Below the pieces are notes generated by a model that saw only the letters and a program-made list of their open reading frames with translations, was not told the DNA's origin and ran no database searches. Positions 34,994 through 45,262 of a stretch of 64,000 bases of DNA are shown piece by piece. Each line of letters opens with the position of its first letter. Position 1 is the stretch's first letter. The DNA is taken from the NCBI RefSeq assembly GCF_013266695.1, contig NZ_JABRXF010000001.1, positions 636,236 through 700,235 on the forward strand. The letters are read 5' to 3'. The stretch comes from Hongsoonwoonella zoysiae (GTDB lineage: Bacteria; Pseudomonadota; Alphaproteobacteria; Rhizobiales; Stappiaceae). The position numbers and the translations under genes were made by a program.

Positions 34994-36463
34994 ATGTTCA
35001 AATCCGCCGAACTGCCGCAAACCCTGTCAAAGCAGGAATTCAGGGAAATGGAGCCGGATCTGCGCATCGGCCTTCTCCAGGCGCAGCTTCAGCTTGTCGA
35101 GGAAAGGAAGTTTTCGGTGATCCTCGTCATCGCCGGCCTCGATGGCGCGGGCAAGAACGAGGCGATTTCACGGCTGCACGAATGGATGGACCCGCGCCAT
35201 CTCGCCTGCAACGCATACGGCGAGCCGACGGAGGAAGAGCGCCTGCGCCCGCCCTTCTGGCGTTTCTGGCGCGATCTGCCGGAAAAGGGCGAAATCTCCA
35301 TCGTCGTCGGTTCCTGGTATCAACTGCCGATGCGACGGCACGCAACCAGTAAATGCTCCAGACGCGAATTCGAACTGGATCTCATCACGATCAACGCATT
35401 CGAGGAGATGCTCTTCAATGAAAACGTCCTGATCCTCAAGTTCTGGTTCGACCTGCCGGTAGACGAGCAGAAGAAACGCATGAAAGAATTGGCGAAACGC
35501 CGCCGCCGCGTCCGCCATATCCTTGAGGAATGGACGCAATTCATGGATGACGGCACGGCGCGGGAGACGGTCGAGGAAATGGCGTTGCGGACTTCCACGG
35601 CGCAAGCGCCCTGGTACGTCATACCCGCGCTCGATGAGGAATATCGCGATATAGCGCTTGGCCAGATCGTCAGTTCCGCCCTGAGATATCGGCTCGAACG
35701 CCCGGAACCGGACTCGATCGCTGCACCGGCGATCGTCGCCGGAATGAAGCGCAGGAGCGCACTCGATGCGGTCGATCTTTCCGCAAAGCTCGACAAGGAC
35801 GACTACGAAAAGGAACTGGAGCACTGGCAAGAAGAGCTTGCCACGCTCACCGACAAGAAGAAATTCCGCGATATCGCGCTCGTCGCCGCTTTCGAGGGCA
35901 ACGACGCGGCCGGCAAGGGCGGCGCCATCCGCCGCGTGACCCGCCCGCTCGACCCGCGCATCTACAAGGTGCATCCGATCGCCGCGCCCAGCGACGAGGA
36001 AAAGGCGCGGCCCTACCTCTGGCGATTCTGGCGGCGGATTCCGCGAAAGGGTCGCATCGCGATCTTCGACCGTTCCTGGTACGGGCGCGTGCTGGTGGAA
36101 CGGGTCGAGGGCTTTTGCACCGAGGCCGACTGGATGCGCGCCTACAATGAAATCAACGAATTCGAACAACAACTTGTGGAAGACGACATCGTCGTCGCGA
36201 AATTCTGGCTGGCGATCAGCGAGGAAGAGCAGCTCGCCCGCTTCAAGGCGCGCGAGGAAACCGCCTACAAGCAGTTCAAGATCACCGACGAGGACTGGCG
36301 CAACCGCCTGAAATGGGGCGCTTACGAGGTTGCGGCGGGAGAAATGATCGACCGCACATCCACTTCCGCCGCCCCCTGGACGCTGGTTGCCGCGGAAGAC
36401 AAGCGCCACGCAAGGATCACCGTCCTGAAAACGCTCTGCAAGCAACTGAAAAAGGCGCTGTGA
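34994..36463 (+). CDS. Two-domain polyphosphate kinase 2 (polyphosphate:AMP phosphotransferase type)
   Basis: A 489-residue protein made of two tandem PPK2 domains. The first (about residues 1-235) has a Walker-like VIAGLDGAGKNEAISRL. The second (about 275-485) has AAFEGNDAAGKGGAIRRVT, FDRSWYGRVLVERVEGF and the lid region EEQLARFKAREE. Fused PPK2 proteins phosphorylate AMP to ADP from polyphosphate. The first domain has GSWYQLPM in place of the usual DRSWYGRV, as expected for its regulatory or structural role. ATG 34994 follows GAGGGA; upstream in-frame starts lack motif support. Confidence 0.87.
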   Translation: MFKSAELPQTLSKQEFREMEPDLRIGLLQAQLQLVEERKFSVILVIAGLDGAGKNEAISRLHEWMDPRHLACNAYGEPTEEERLRPPFWRFWRDLPEKGEISIVVGSWYQLPMRRHATSKCSRREFELDLITINAFEEMLFNENVLILKFWFDLPVDEQKKRMKELAKRRRRVRHILEEWTQFMDDGTARETVEEMALRTSTAQAPWYVIPALDEEYRDIALGQIVSSALRYRLERPEPDSIAAPAIVAGMKRRSALDAVDLSAKLDKDDYEKELEHWQEELATLTDKKKFRDIALVAAFEGNDAAGKGGAIRRVTRPLDPRIYKVHPIAAPSDEEKARPYLWRFWRRIPRKGRIAIFDRSWYGRVLVERVEGFCTEADWMRAYNEINEFEQQLVEDDIVVAKFWLAISEEEQLARFKAREETAYKQFKITDEDWRNRLKWGAYEVAAGEMIDRTSTSAAPWTLVAAEDKRHARITVLKTLCKQLKKAL

Positions 36464-36470
36464 GCGCGTT

Positions 36471-37346
36471 TCAAGGCGCTCGGTCGGTAAAGCCCCGGCG
36501 AAAAGCGCGCGGCGAAAGGCCCATCTCGCCGGAAAAAAGCCGCGAGAAATAGCCCGGATCGGAAAAGCCCAGGCGTTCCGCCACTTCCGCGACCGTCATT
36601 TGCGTGTAGGCGAGAAGCCGCCGCGCCTCCAGCATCTGCCGGTCGCGCAATACTTGAGAGGCCGGCTTGCCGATCCCCTCCCGGCAGATGCGGGTCAGAT
36701 GCGCCGTCGTCACGCCAAGTGCGTCGGCGTAGTCCGAGGGGCTGTGCTTTTCGGTGAAGCGATGTTCGACAAGTGCCTGAAACCGCCCGAGAAGCCGCGC
36801 CCCGGCATTGTCCCCGGTCTCAAGCGAAAGCGCTTGCGGCGCGATCTGGCGGGCCGCCCAGGCGGCGATCAGCCCGGCGTGCGCCTTGAGCGCGCCCGCG
36901 CGGAACGGGCGAACCGCGCCATGTTCGGCGAACATTTCGGCCAAGGCAGGCGGATTTTCTTCGATACCGCTTCGCAATGCGGGGCAGGAAAGCAAGCCTC
37001 CGGGGTCGAGTTCGGCGCGGATCGGCTCGAAAACCTCAAGCGGCACGGTGATGACCGCACCTTCGGTTTGCGGCGTGAACCGGAAGCCGTGCACGATACC
37101 CGCCGGAATGTTTATCACCGTACGCGAGGTAAGCGATTTCTCCATATCGGAGAAACTTATCACCCCACCGCCCGACTCGATCCAGAATATCTGGTGGAGT
37201 GCCGCGTGGCGATGCGTGGAAATCCGCCATCTTCGCGGGCCGCTGCGTGCGGAAATCGATTCCACATGCAAGACGTCCGGCAGGCCAAGCCCCGCAGGCT
37301 CGCCGTAGAGGCCATATTCGGGAATCTTCGAAAATGCACGATTCAT
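36471..37346 (-). CDS. pobR: AraC-family regulator PobR
   Basis: A 291-residue regulator with an N-terminal cupin-type sensor (HRHAALHQIFWIESGGG, INIPAGIVHGFRF) and a C-terminal AraC double helix-turn-helix (LGVTTAHLTRICREGIGKPA; YTQMTVAEVAERLGFSDPG; FSRLFSGEMGLSPRAFRRGF). It is divergent from pobA, the position of PobR in other Hyphomicrobiales, where 4-hydroxybenzoate induces pobA. ATG 37346 gives a normal N-terminus. It converges on the PPK2 gene with a 7-base gap. Confidence 0.88.
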   Translation of the reverse strand: MNRAFSKIPEYGLYGEPAGLGLPDVLHVESISARSGPRRWRISTHRHAALHQIFWIESGGGVISFSDMEKSLTSRTVINIPAGIVHGFRFTPQTEGAVITVPLEVFEPIRAELDPGGLLSCPALRSGIEENPPALAEMFAEHGAVRPFRAGALKAHAGLIAAWAARQIAPQALSLETGDNAGARLLGRFQALVEHRFTEKHSPSDYADALGVTTAHLTRICREGIGKPASQVLRDRQMLEARRLLAYTQMTVAEVAERLGFSDPGYFSRLFSGEMGLSPRAFRRGFTDRAP

Positions 37347-37419
37347 CCCATTATTGGTTCGATACTTCCATTCCAAAGTAAAGCCCAAAGGCGCATTTTC
37401 GCGAACAACAAAACCATAA

Positions 37420-38619
<1,200 letters not shown>

Positions 38620-38719
38620 GGGTTCTCGGTACACTCAACCCATAATCCACCCTTTGTTGTCAGCGCGAATCCCTTCCCAAAACAGGGCTTTTTTCTGGAC
38701 AATGCGTTTGCAGGGCATT

Positions 38720-38741
38720 ATTTGTACACTTGTGCACAAAT
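38720..38741. promoter_or_regulatory. 22-base near-palindrome, candidate autoregulatory operator
   Basis: ATTTGT and ACAAAT flank a centre with CAC/GTG symmetry; 9 of 11 pairs match. A second overlapping repeat, CTTGTG (38729-38734) with CACAAG (38743-38748), extends to nine bases before the start of the RHH fusion gene. Tandem half-sites this close to an RHH gene suggest self-repression. Confidence 0.5.
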
Positions 38742-38756
38742 ACACAAGAGGCGAAA

Positions 38757-39212
38757 ATGCCTGCTCCCGATACCGCCTATCTATCGGCTCGAGTTCCGGC
38801 TTCGCTTCGGAACCGGTTCAAATCCATTGCGGCCCGGCGCGGCCAAAAGGTGCAGGATCTGCTCAACCAGATTGTCGAAGATTACGTGGAGCGCGAAGAT
38901 AAGGGCGCTCCGGTCGCGACTGACATCATTCGGAAGCTGAGGATGCATCGCGATGAGCTTGGCCGCATAGGCGTGCGACACCTGTTCTTGTTCGGATCGG
39001 TAGCGCGCGGCCAAGCAAGACCGGACAGTGACATTGACCTTGCCTATGAGCTTGATCCCGCTCGGAAATTCTCACTTTTCGATATCGGGCGTCTGGAGCA
39101 GGAAATCGAAAGTATTCTCGGTTCTGCGAACAAGATCGATTTCGCCTCCCGCAAGGACCTATTCGGGCAGGTTCGAGAATCCACCCTCGCTGATGAAATC
39201 CGGGTTTTCTAA
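38757..39212 (+). CDS. Ribbon-helix-helix domain fused to a minimal nucleotidyltransferase
   Basis: A 151-residue fusion. Residues about 5-48 form a ribbon-helix-helix DNA-binding domain (YLSARVPASLRNRFKSIAAR, then LLNQIVEDYVERE). Residues about 65-151 form a MntA-like nucleotidyltransferase with the motif LFGSVARGQARPDSDIDLAY (GSx..DxD). MNT proteins usually pair with a HEPN toxin and AMPylate it, but no HEPN gene is adjacent and the nucleotidyltransferase is fused to the DNA-binding part. AAGAGG precedes the ATG. It may be an orphan antitoxin or a self-regulating enzyme. Confidence 0.8.
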   Translation: MPAPDTAYLSARVPASLRNRFKSIAARRGQKVQDLLNQIVEDYVEREDKGAPVATDIIRKLRMHRDELGRIGVRHLFLFGSVARGQARPDSDIDLAYELDPARKFSLFDIGRLEQEIESILGSANKIDFASRKDLFGQVRESTLADEIRVF

Positions 39213-39261
39213 AAATAATTTTTGGGTTGCTTGCTCGTTTCAAGCCTTGCCGAAACAAACC

Positions 39262-40602
39262 TCAAGCGATCAACTCCGCCACTTCTTCCAGCAACCGGTC
39301 CGTCATGTCGGCGGCGGCGTCGGCGGACTCCACGCTTTTGCGCAGCGCGTCCCAATCGACCTTGGCATCCGTGAGGGAGCGGATTTCGTCCAGCAAGTGC
39401 TTTCCGCTGGAACGTACTGAATTTGCTGCCTTTTTGACGAGCGCCTGAGCCTCCGAGCGGGGCATGTGTTCCATCAGCGCGAAGCTTGCCGCTTCCGCCA
39501 GCATGAGCCCGTTGGAGGCATCTATTGCCGCTTTCATGCGCGCCGCCTCTGGCCTGAGCCCGGATATGAGCTCCTGCGCTCGCAAAAGACTTGCCCCCGT
39601 TGCCGCCGCGACCTGCGGCAAGGTGAGCCATTCCCCCATCCAGCTTGCGCCATCCCGCTCTTCCGCATGGATTCCGGTTGCCGCAAGTGCGCCGAGGTGG
39701 CTGGCGTTAAGGCGGGCGAGGGCCACCAGAACCTCGGCCTTCACCGGGTTCTTCTTTTGCGGCATGGTCGACGAACCGCCCGATTCCGCTAGGTCAAATT
39801 CACCGATTTCACTGCGCGTGCCGATCAATACGTCAGCACCGATCTTGCCCGTCGTGTTGGTGATGGCGGCAAATCGGGTGGCGATATCGAGAAGGGGGGC
39901 TCGGCCCGTCATCCAGGGAGCGGAAGATCGAAGCCCCAAATCCCCGGCGAGGTCCGCCTCGATCTTGCGCAAAAGATCGCGGTCCTTCGACATGGCGGCA
40001 AGGTCTCCCGAAGCCCCGCCAAGCTGCAGAAAAAGGCCATTTTCCGCAAGTTTCCGCAAAGCTCGAAGCTCGCGCGCAAGGTCCCGCACCCAAGTGGCGG
40101 CGCGAAGACCGAAGCTGACGGGCGTTGCCATTTGTCCCCGCGTACGCGCGGCCATGGGCGTTGCGCGATGTTCGCGGGCGAGAGCCGAGATATCCCCGAC
40201 CAGCGAATTCAGCCTATGCTCGAATAATCCAATTATCCGCTTCAGGCGGAGCATCAGGCCGGTGTCGGCGATATCCTGCGAGGTTGCGCCGAAATGCAGG
40301 CTATCGGCAGCTGAACCGCCTGAAATCTCTCGTAATTTCGCGACAAGCCCGGGAACCGGCACGCCGGCGGATGTGGTGGCGAGGAGAAAGTCTTTTGGGT
40401 CCAATTCAATTCCGGAAAGGGTATTTTCGACGACTTTCGCCGCTTCCGTGGCAATCAGCCCGTGGCGCGCCTGGACACGGGCGAGCCCGATTTCCACCTC
40501 GACCATCGCCTTGAGTTCCGCCTCGTCGGACAAGTGCGATGCCGTTTCCGAATCACCGAAGAGGCCGGAATAGAGGGTGGAGTCGAGCGGGGATATCGCC
40601 AT
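39262..40602 (-). CDS. pcaB: 3-Carboxy-cis,cis-muconate cycloisomerase
   Basis: A 446-residue fumarase/aspartase-superfamily enzyme with the superfamily signature GGSSTMPQKKNP. It also has the N-terminal SPLDSTLYSGLFGDSE, the DSLHFGATSQDIADTGLML block, and the bacterial PcaB HAEERDGASWMGEW. It cyclises carboxymuconate to the lactone in protocatechuate breakdown. It is the last gene of the pcaDCHG-BKACE-pcaB operon and starts three bases after the BKACE stop. Its length is normal. Confidence 0.93.
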   Translation of the reverse strand: MAISPLDSTLYSGLFGDSETASHLSDEAELKAMVEVEIGLARVQARHGLIATEAAKVVENTLSGIELDPKDFLLATTSAGVPVPGLVAKLREISGGSAADSLHFGATSQDIADTGLMLRLKRIIGLFEHRLNSLVGDISALAREHRATPMAARTRGQMATPVSFGLRAATWVRDLARELRALRKLAENGLFLQLGGASGDLAAMSKDRDLLRKIEADLAGDLGLRSSAPWMTGRAPLLDIATRFAAITNTTGKIGADVLIGTRSEIGEFDLAESGGSSTMPQKKNPVKAEVLVALARLNASHLGALAATGIHAEERDGASWMGEWLTLPQVAAATGASLLRAQELISGLRPEAARMKAAIDASNGLMLAEAASFALMEHMPRSEAQALVKKAANSVRSSGKHLLDEIRSLTDAKVDWDALRKSVESADAAADMTDRLLEEVAELIA

Positions 40603-40605
40603 CGA

Positions 40606-41436
40606 TCACACCTGCGGGAGCGAGAGCATCTCGCGCGCTTCGCGAACGGTCGCGGGGCGGCGGCCGTACTCCGGGCAAAGGGCGACGACACGCTCCACCA
40701 GAGCCGCGTTCGACGGCGCCAGCGTCTCCCGGTCGAGGCGGACGTTATCCTCAAGCCCGGTACGGCAGTGACCGCCAAGCTCGAGTGCCCAGCGGTTGAC
40801 CTCCAACTGGCCGCGGCCAATGCCGGCGGCCGTCCACGTCGCTTCCGGCTGAAGGCGGTCGAGTTCCGAAACCATGAACTCCAGCGCCCTGCGCTCCAGC
40901 GGCATGGCGTTTTTCACACCGAAGACGAACTGGACGTGCAGCGGCTTCTTCAGCCGCCCGTCCTCGCTCATCGTAATGGCCTGATAGAGCATCGACAGGT
41001 CGAAAGCCTCGATCTCCGGCTTCACGTCATGTTCCAGCATCTTCGCCGCCAGTTCGTCGACGAGTTGCGGCGGGTTCTCGTAAACCCGCGTCGGGAAGTT
41101 GCAGGACCCTGTCGACAGAGAGGCCATGTCGGGCTTCAGGTAAAGCATGCCGCCGCGCTCGGAGCCAACGCCCGAGCGCCCGCCGGTCGAGAACTGGACG
41201 ATCATGCCGGGGCAAGCCTCGCGCACGCCATCCAGGAACGCCTTGAACCGCGCGGGATCGGACGTCGGGCTCTCGTCCTCATTGCGCACATGCACATGAA
41301 CGAGCGAGGCGCCCGCCTCATAGGCTTCACGCGTGGAGGCGATCTGCTCCTCCACGGTGATCGGCACCGCCGGGTTGTCCTTCTTCTTCGGCAGCGATCC
41401 GGTGATCGCGACGGTGATGATGCAAGGCTTGCTCAT
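40606..41436 (-). CDS. BKACE-family beta-keto acid cleavage enzyme
   Basis: A 276-residue TIM-barrel protein of the DUF849/BKACE family. The zinc ligands lie in SLVHVHVRNEDESPTSD, and GIGRGQLEVNRWALELGG with HCRTGLEDN is the catalytic C-terminal block. The family cleaves a beta-keto acid with acetyl-CoA to acetoacetate and a new acyl-CoA. Because the gene sits inside the pca operon between pcaG and pcaB, the probable substrate is 3-oxoadipate. That would give succinyl-CoA and acetoacetate, bypassing PcaIJ and PcaF. It is often mis-named 3-keto-5-aminohexanoate cleavage enzyme. Confidence 0.88.
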   Translation of the reverse strand: MSKPCIITVAITGSLPKKKDNPAVPITVEEQIASTREAYEAGASLVHVHVRNEDESPTSDPARFKAFLDGVREACPGMIVQFSTGGRSGVGSERGGMLYLKPDMASLSTGSCNFPTRVYENPPQLVDELAAKMLEHDVKPEIEAFDLSMLYQAITMSEDGRLKKPLHVQFVFGVKNAMPLERRALEFMVSELDRLQPEATWTAAGIGRGQLEVNRWALELGGHCRTGLEDNVRLDRETLAPSNAALVERVVALCPEYGRRPATVREAREMLSLPQV

Positions 41437-41445
41437 GAAGCTCCC

Positions 41446-42024
41446 TCAAACGTCGAAGAAGACGGTCTCGTTATCGCCCTGGAGATTGACATCGAAGCGG
41501 TAGGCCCCCTTCGCGCCGCCGTCAATCCTGTCGGCAATCAGGGTGGCGCGCGCCTTCGGGGCAACGCGCTTCAACTCGGGATCGTCATGAATGAGGTCGC
41601 GGTCCTCCGGAAAATAGATGCGCGTATGAAGATGAAGGTTGATGCCGCGCGCGAAGATCAGAAAATCGATGCGCGGGGCAAGCCCCTCCCTCATTTGACC
41701 CGGTTTCACCGTCCGGAAGCTGAATTCGCCGGTCTTGAAATCGGTGGTCGCGCGGCCGAAAAGCCCGTGCTCACCGACGCGGCCCTGAGCGTCCGCACCC
41801 CAGAACTCGACCATGGCGTCACGCACCGGCTCGCCCGCGCCATCGTAGATGACGCCTTCGATGGTGATCGCATCCGGCCCGTCATAGGCGACCGGGCCGG
41901 GCTGGTTCGCCAGCGGTTCCCGGCCGATCGACTGGGGTGCGGTACCGATGTGGACGTAAGGACCCGCCGTCTGCGAAGGCGTTTCCTTGAGGCGGCCGTC
42001 TTTCGAAGGTTCCCGCATCATCAC
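41446..42024 (-). CDS. pcaG: Protocatechuate 3,4-dioxygenase alpha subunit
   Basis: A 192-residue intradiol dioxygenase subunit: [34 protein letters not shown] and the RIYFPEDRD block. The alpha subunit shapes the active site but does not carry the iron ligands, as here. Its ATG overlaps the pcaH stop by four bases, ensuring equal production of both subunits. With PcaH it opens the ring of protocatechuate. Confidence 0.95.
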   Translation of the reverse strand: MMMREPSKDGRLKETPSQTAGPYVHIGTAPQSIGREPLANQPGPVAYDGPDAITIEGVIYDGAGEPVRDAMVEFWGADAQGRVGEHGLFGRATTDFKTGEFSFRTVKPGQMREGLAPRIDFLIFARGINLHLHTRIYFPEDRDLIHDDPELKRVAPKARATLIADRIDGGAKGAYRFDVNLQGDNETVFFDV

Positions 42025-42743
42025 GCTCCCTCCTCCCTGTTTTCGAAGTAGGTCTGCCGGCGTCCGCGCAGCACGATGTCGAACCGATAGGCCAGACTGT
42101 CGAACGGCATCTGATTCTTGAAGTCGAGCCGGGCGACCAGCCGCTGGACCACGTCAGGATCCGGAATCGTATTGACGATCGGGCAGAGCGGGATCAGCGG
42201 ATCGCCTTCGAAATAAAGCTGGGTGATGAGCCGCTGGGAAAACGCCTCGCCGAAGATCGACATGTGAATATGCGCAGGACGCCAGTCCGACCCGTTATTG
42301 GGCCAGGGATAGGGGCCCGGGCGAATGGTGCGAAAGCGATAGTAGCCTTCCGCATCGCTGATCGTGCGCCCGCAGCCGGAGAAATTCGGGTCGAGCGGGG
42401 CGAGATACCCGTCGTTGGTATGCGCGTAGCGCCCGCCCGCATTCGCCTGCCAGACCTCGATCAGCGCATTGGGGATCGGCCTCGCGTTTTCATCCAGCAC
42501 CCGGCCGTGGACGATGATGCGCTCGCCGAGCGCCTCGCCGCCCTGGGAGGCGTTGCGGATGAGATCGTTGTCGAGCGGGCCAAGCATGTCGTGGCCGAAG
42601 GTCGGCCCGCTCGTATCAAGCTCCGTTTGCTCCGGCGAGACAAGCGGGCGGAACGGCGCGCGCAAGACCGAGCTTTTGTAACCGGGCGAATAGGCCGGTG
42701 GATGCTGATTCCGCTCCCTGCGGTAGAACGGTAGGCCGGACAT
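42021..42743 (-). CDS. pcaH: Protocatechuate 3,4-dioxygenase beta subunit
   Basis: A 240-residue catalytic subunit. The iron ligands are in the stretch from IRPGPYPWP to [12 protein letters not shown], supplying tyrosines and the two histidines. [18 protein letters not shown] and [12 protein letters not shown] are family landmarks. ATG 42743 is preceded by GGGAGGTGA; the open frame continues upstream but without homology. It binds ferric iron and cleaves protocatechuate between its hydroxyl groups. Confidence 0.95.
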   Translation of the reverse strand: MSGLPFYRRERNQHPPAYSPGYKSSVLRAPFRPLVSPEQTELDTSGPTFGHDMLGPLDNDLIRNASQGGEALGERIIVHGRVLDENARPIPNALIEVWQANAGGRYAHTNDGYLAPLDPNFSGCGRTISDAEGYYRFRTIRPGPYPWPNNGSDWRPAHIHMSIFGEAFSQRLITQLYFEGDPLIPLCPIVNTIPDPDVVQRLVARLDFKNQMPFDSLAYRFDIVLRGRRQTYFENREEGA

Positions 42744-42777
42744 CGGCGTCACCTCCCTTTGAAATTTTTCTGGTACG

Positions 42778-43167
42778 TCATTCCGGCGCTTCGCCCGCTT
42801 CGGGTTCGAAGACGGATTTCGCGATCCTGAGCGCGCGGTTGGCCGCAGGCACGCCGGCGTAGACCGCGACATGCATGAGCGCCTCGCGCACATCCTCCGG
42901 CGTTGCGCCCGTGTTCGCCGTCGCCCGGCAGTGCATGGCGACCTCCTCATCATGACCGAGAGCGGCAAGCAACGCGATGGTGATCAGCGAACGCTCGCGC
43001 TTCGTCAGCGCCTCGCTCGCCCATACCGTGCCCCAGGCACCCTCGGTAATCAGCGTCTGGAACGGCTCGTCGAAGGGTGTCTTGCGTGCTTCTGCGCGGT
43101 CGACATGCGCATCGCCCAGCACGCTGCGGCGCGTGCGCATGCCCGTCTCGAACCTTGTCTCGCTCAC
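42778..43167 (-). CDS. pcaC: 4-Carboxymuconolactone decarboxylase
   Basis: A 129-residue protein of the CMD family: [53 protein letters not shown] and [15 protein letters not shown]. It decarboxylates the lactone to 3-oxoadipate enol-lactone. Unlike pcaL fusions, it is separate from pcaD, with which it overlaps by four bases. Confidence 0.95.
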   Translation of the reverse strand: MSETRFETGMRTRRSVLGDAHVDRAEARKTPFDEPFQTLITEGAWGTVWASEALTKRERSLITIALLAALGHDEEVAMHCRATANTGATPEDVREALMHVAVYAGVPAANRALRIAKSVFEPEAGEAPE

Positions 43168-43955
43168 GCGCCGAACTCCCTGAAAAACGGAACGATCACC
43201 CCGGCGACCTTTTCAGCCGCCTCGACACATGGAAGATGACCCACGCCCTCGATCTCGACATAGCGCCCGTTCGGAATCGTGGCCGCGCACGCCTGCACGA
43301 GGTCGGGCGGGGTGGAGCCATCCTCCGAGCCGCCGATGCAAAGGGCGGGCGCATGGATCGTGCGTGCCTTCGCCGTCAAGTCCGCATCGCGGATCGCAGC
43401 ACATGCATCGGCATACCCGCGAGCCGGCGTGCGTGTGAGCATGTTGCGCCAGAGTTTTACTTCCTCGCTCCGCCTGGAGCGGAAATCGAGCGAAAACCAG
43501 CGCTCCATGACGCTATCGCCAATGCTTTCCAGCCCGTCGCCCAGGACCGCGTCGATCCGCGCCTGCCACATGTCCCGCGTGCCGATCTTCGGTGCGGTGT
43601 TGGAAAGGCAAAGGGCGGCCACACGGTCCGGATGATCGGCGGCGAGCGCCTGGGCGATCATGCCGCCGACGGAAAGCCCGACGACATAAGCCTTTTCGGC
43701 GCCCGCGTGATCGAGCACGGCAAGCAGGTCATGCGCATGATCCTCGATCGACATTTCGCGGCCCGTTTCGGACAACCCATGGCCGGCGGTGTCGTAACGC
43801 ACGATCTTCCAGTTTCGGGGCAGCAACGCGACAAGCTCGTCCCAGATGCGGAAATCCGTGCCGAGCGAATTGGAAAAGGCCACCACGGTTTCACCGTCCG
43901 AACGCCCTTCGACCCGAACGTTAAGCACGCGCCCATTCACCCATAAGGACTGCAC
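43164..43955 (-). CDS. pcaD: 3-Oxoadipate enol-lactonase
   Basis: A 263-residue alpha/beta hydrolase with the nucleophile elbow VVGLSVGGMIAQALA, the oxyanion segment FSNSLGTDFRIWDEL, the aspartate region ICIGGSEDG-like ALCIGGSEDGSTPP and histidine in EGVGHLPCVE. The GTG at 43955 has GGGAGG eight bases upstream and is preferred over GTG 43994. It is the first gene of the pca operon, divergent from pcaQ, and hydrolyses the enol-lactone to 3-oxoadipate. Confidence 0.93.
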   Translation of the reverse strand: MQSLWVNGRVLNVRVEGRSDGETVVAFSNSLGTDFRIWDELVALLPRNWKIVRYDTAGHGLSETGREMSIEDHAHDLLAVLDHAGAEKAYVVGLSVGGMIAQALAADHPDRVAALCLSNTAPKIGTRDMWQARIDAVLGDGLESIGDSVMERWFSLDFRSRRSEEVKLWRNMLTRTPARGYADACAAIRDADLTAKARTIHAPALCIGGSEDGSTPPDLVQACAATIPNGRYVEIEGVGHLPCVEAAEKVAGVIVPFFREFGA

Positions 43956-44065
43956 TCTGATTTCCTCCCGAACCTTAAGGTTCTTGCCTTTCACAAACTT
44001 TGACCTGTACGATAGGTAATGTAAAATGACATTTTTAGGCTATTTCATAACATACAGGAATGTAA

Positions 44066-45022
44066 ATGCTCTTCGACCCCCGTATAAAGCTGCGCCATCT
44101 GCAAGCCTTTCTTGAAGTGGCCCGCCGCCAGAGCCTGACAGCGGCGGCAAGCACGCTCAACATCACCCAGCCGGCCGTTTCCAAGACGATCAAGGAGCTT
44201 GAGGACATCCTCGGTGCGACCCTTATGGAACGCAGCCGCGCCGGCGTGTTCCTGACGGCCGAAGGCGATATCTTCCACCATTATGCCAGCATGTCCGTCG
44301 CAGCGCTTCAACAGGGGCTCGACGGCATCGAGCAGGCGCGCTTCGGCTCGGACAGGCTCTTGAACGTCGGTGCGCTGCCGAGCGTGGCCGCAAGCATGAT
44401 CCCGCAAGCGGTTTCGAACTATATGCAAAAAGGCATCGGGACGCCGCTTTCCATCGTCACCGGGCCGAACGGGCACCTGCTCGACCAGCTTCGCGTCGGC
44501 GCACTGGATGTCGTCGTCGGCAGGCTTGGCCAGCCCGAAGCGATGCAGGGGCTGAGCTTCCAGCAGCTTTACACCGAACACGTGAGCCTGGTGGTGCGCC
44601 CCGGCCACCCGCTGACGAGGGAACCGAATATCGCGCGGCTTCCCGAATTCACCGTGCTCTACCCCAACCGTTCCGCCGCGATCCGCCCGCTGGTGGAGCG
44701 GCTGATGGTGGCGAACGGCATCGGCAATCTGCCGCGCCGCGTAGAGACCGTGTCGAACGCCTTCGGACGCACCTTCACGCGGTCGAGCGACGCCGTCTGG
44801 ATCATCTCGCAAGGGGTGGTGGCGACCGACCTGAAGGAGGGAACACTGGTGGAACTGCCGCTCGACACTGCAATCACGCTTGGCCCCGTGGGCGTGTCCT
44901 TGCGGACGGACGAGCCACAGACGCCGGACCTGATGCTTTTCACCGCAAGTCTGCGCGAGGCGGCGGAGGAACGTGGCGTAATCGCAGGAGAAATTCTCGA
45001 CGCAACAAGATTTCGCAGATGA
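44066..45022 (+). CDS. pcaQ: LysR-family regulator PcaQ
   Basis: A 318-residue LysR regulator with the N-terminal helix-turn-helix LRHLQAFLEVARRQSLTAAA, ITQPAVSKTIKELE, and the inducer-binding core. In rhizobia PcaQ activates pcaDCHGB in response to carboxymuconate-type intermediates. The intergenic region to pcaD holds ACCT (seven bases) AGGT around 44007-44021, a plausible LysR-type site. AGGA precedes the ATG. Position and sequence both support the name. Confidence 0.93.
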   Translation: MLFDPRIKLRHLQAFLEVARRQSLTAAASTLNITQPAVSKTIKELEDILGATLMERSRAGVFLTAEGDIFHHYASMSVAALQQGLDGIEQARFGSDRLLNVGALPSVAASMIPQAVSNYMQKGIGTPLSIVTGPNGHLLDQLRVGALDVVVGRLGQPEAMQGLSFQQLYTEHVSLVVRPGHPLTREPNIARLPEFTVLYPNRSAAIRPLVERLMVANGIGNLPRRVETVSNAFGRTFTRSSDAVWIISQGVVATDLKEGTLVELPLDTAITLGPVGVSLRTDEPQTPDLMLFTASLREAAEERGVIAGEILDATRFRR

Positions 45023-45088
45023 CGGAGGACTGGGGGCGTAGACTTTCGTCACGTCATCGTCCGCGCCGGCGAAGCTGTGCAAGTGGTC

Positions 45089-45188
45089 ACCCTCACCCCG
45101 TCCCTCTCCCGCCAAACTCGGGTGTTCCCGCGTTTGGAAGATAAACGGCGAAGTCGGAAACATCCGACTTCGCGGAGAGAGGGGACGC
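45089..45188. repeat. Palindromic repeat, family 1, copy a
   Basis: About 100 bases, near-identical to 49222-49320. It is built of two hairpins: CCAAACTCGGG/CCCGCGTTTGG around tgtt, and GCGAAGTCGGA/TCCGACTTCGC around aaca. Between outer CCCTCTCCC and GAGAGAGGG-like ends it forms a compound palindrome. It lies downstream of both pcaQ and the Dpp operon. Confidence 0.85.
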
Positions 45189-45262
45189 AGGCCGCGCTTT
45201 CTTGCCGAATAATCAAGCGGAACACAATGGCGATACGCCAAAAAAGGCAGGGCGAAGGCCTC

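Noticed and set aside
36461-36482. GAGCGC/GCGCTC hairpin between the PPK2 and pobR genes as a terminator
   Set aside because: Six-base arms with an 8-base loop and no T run are too weak to support.
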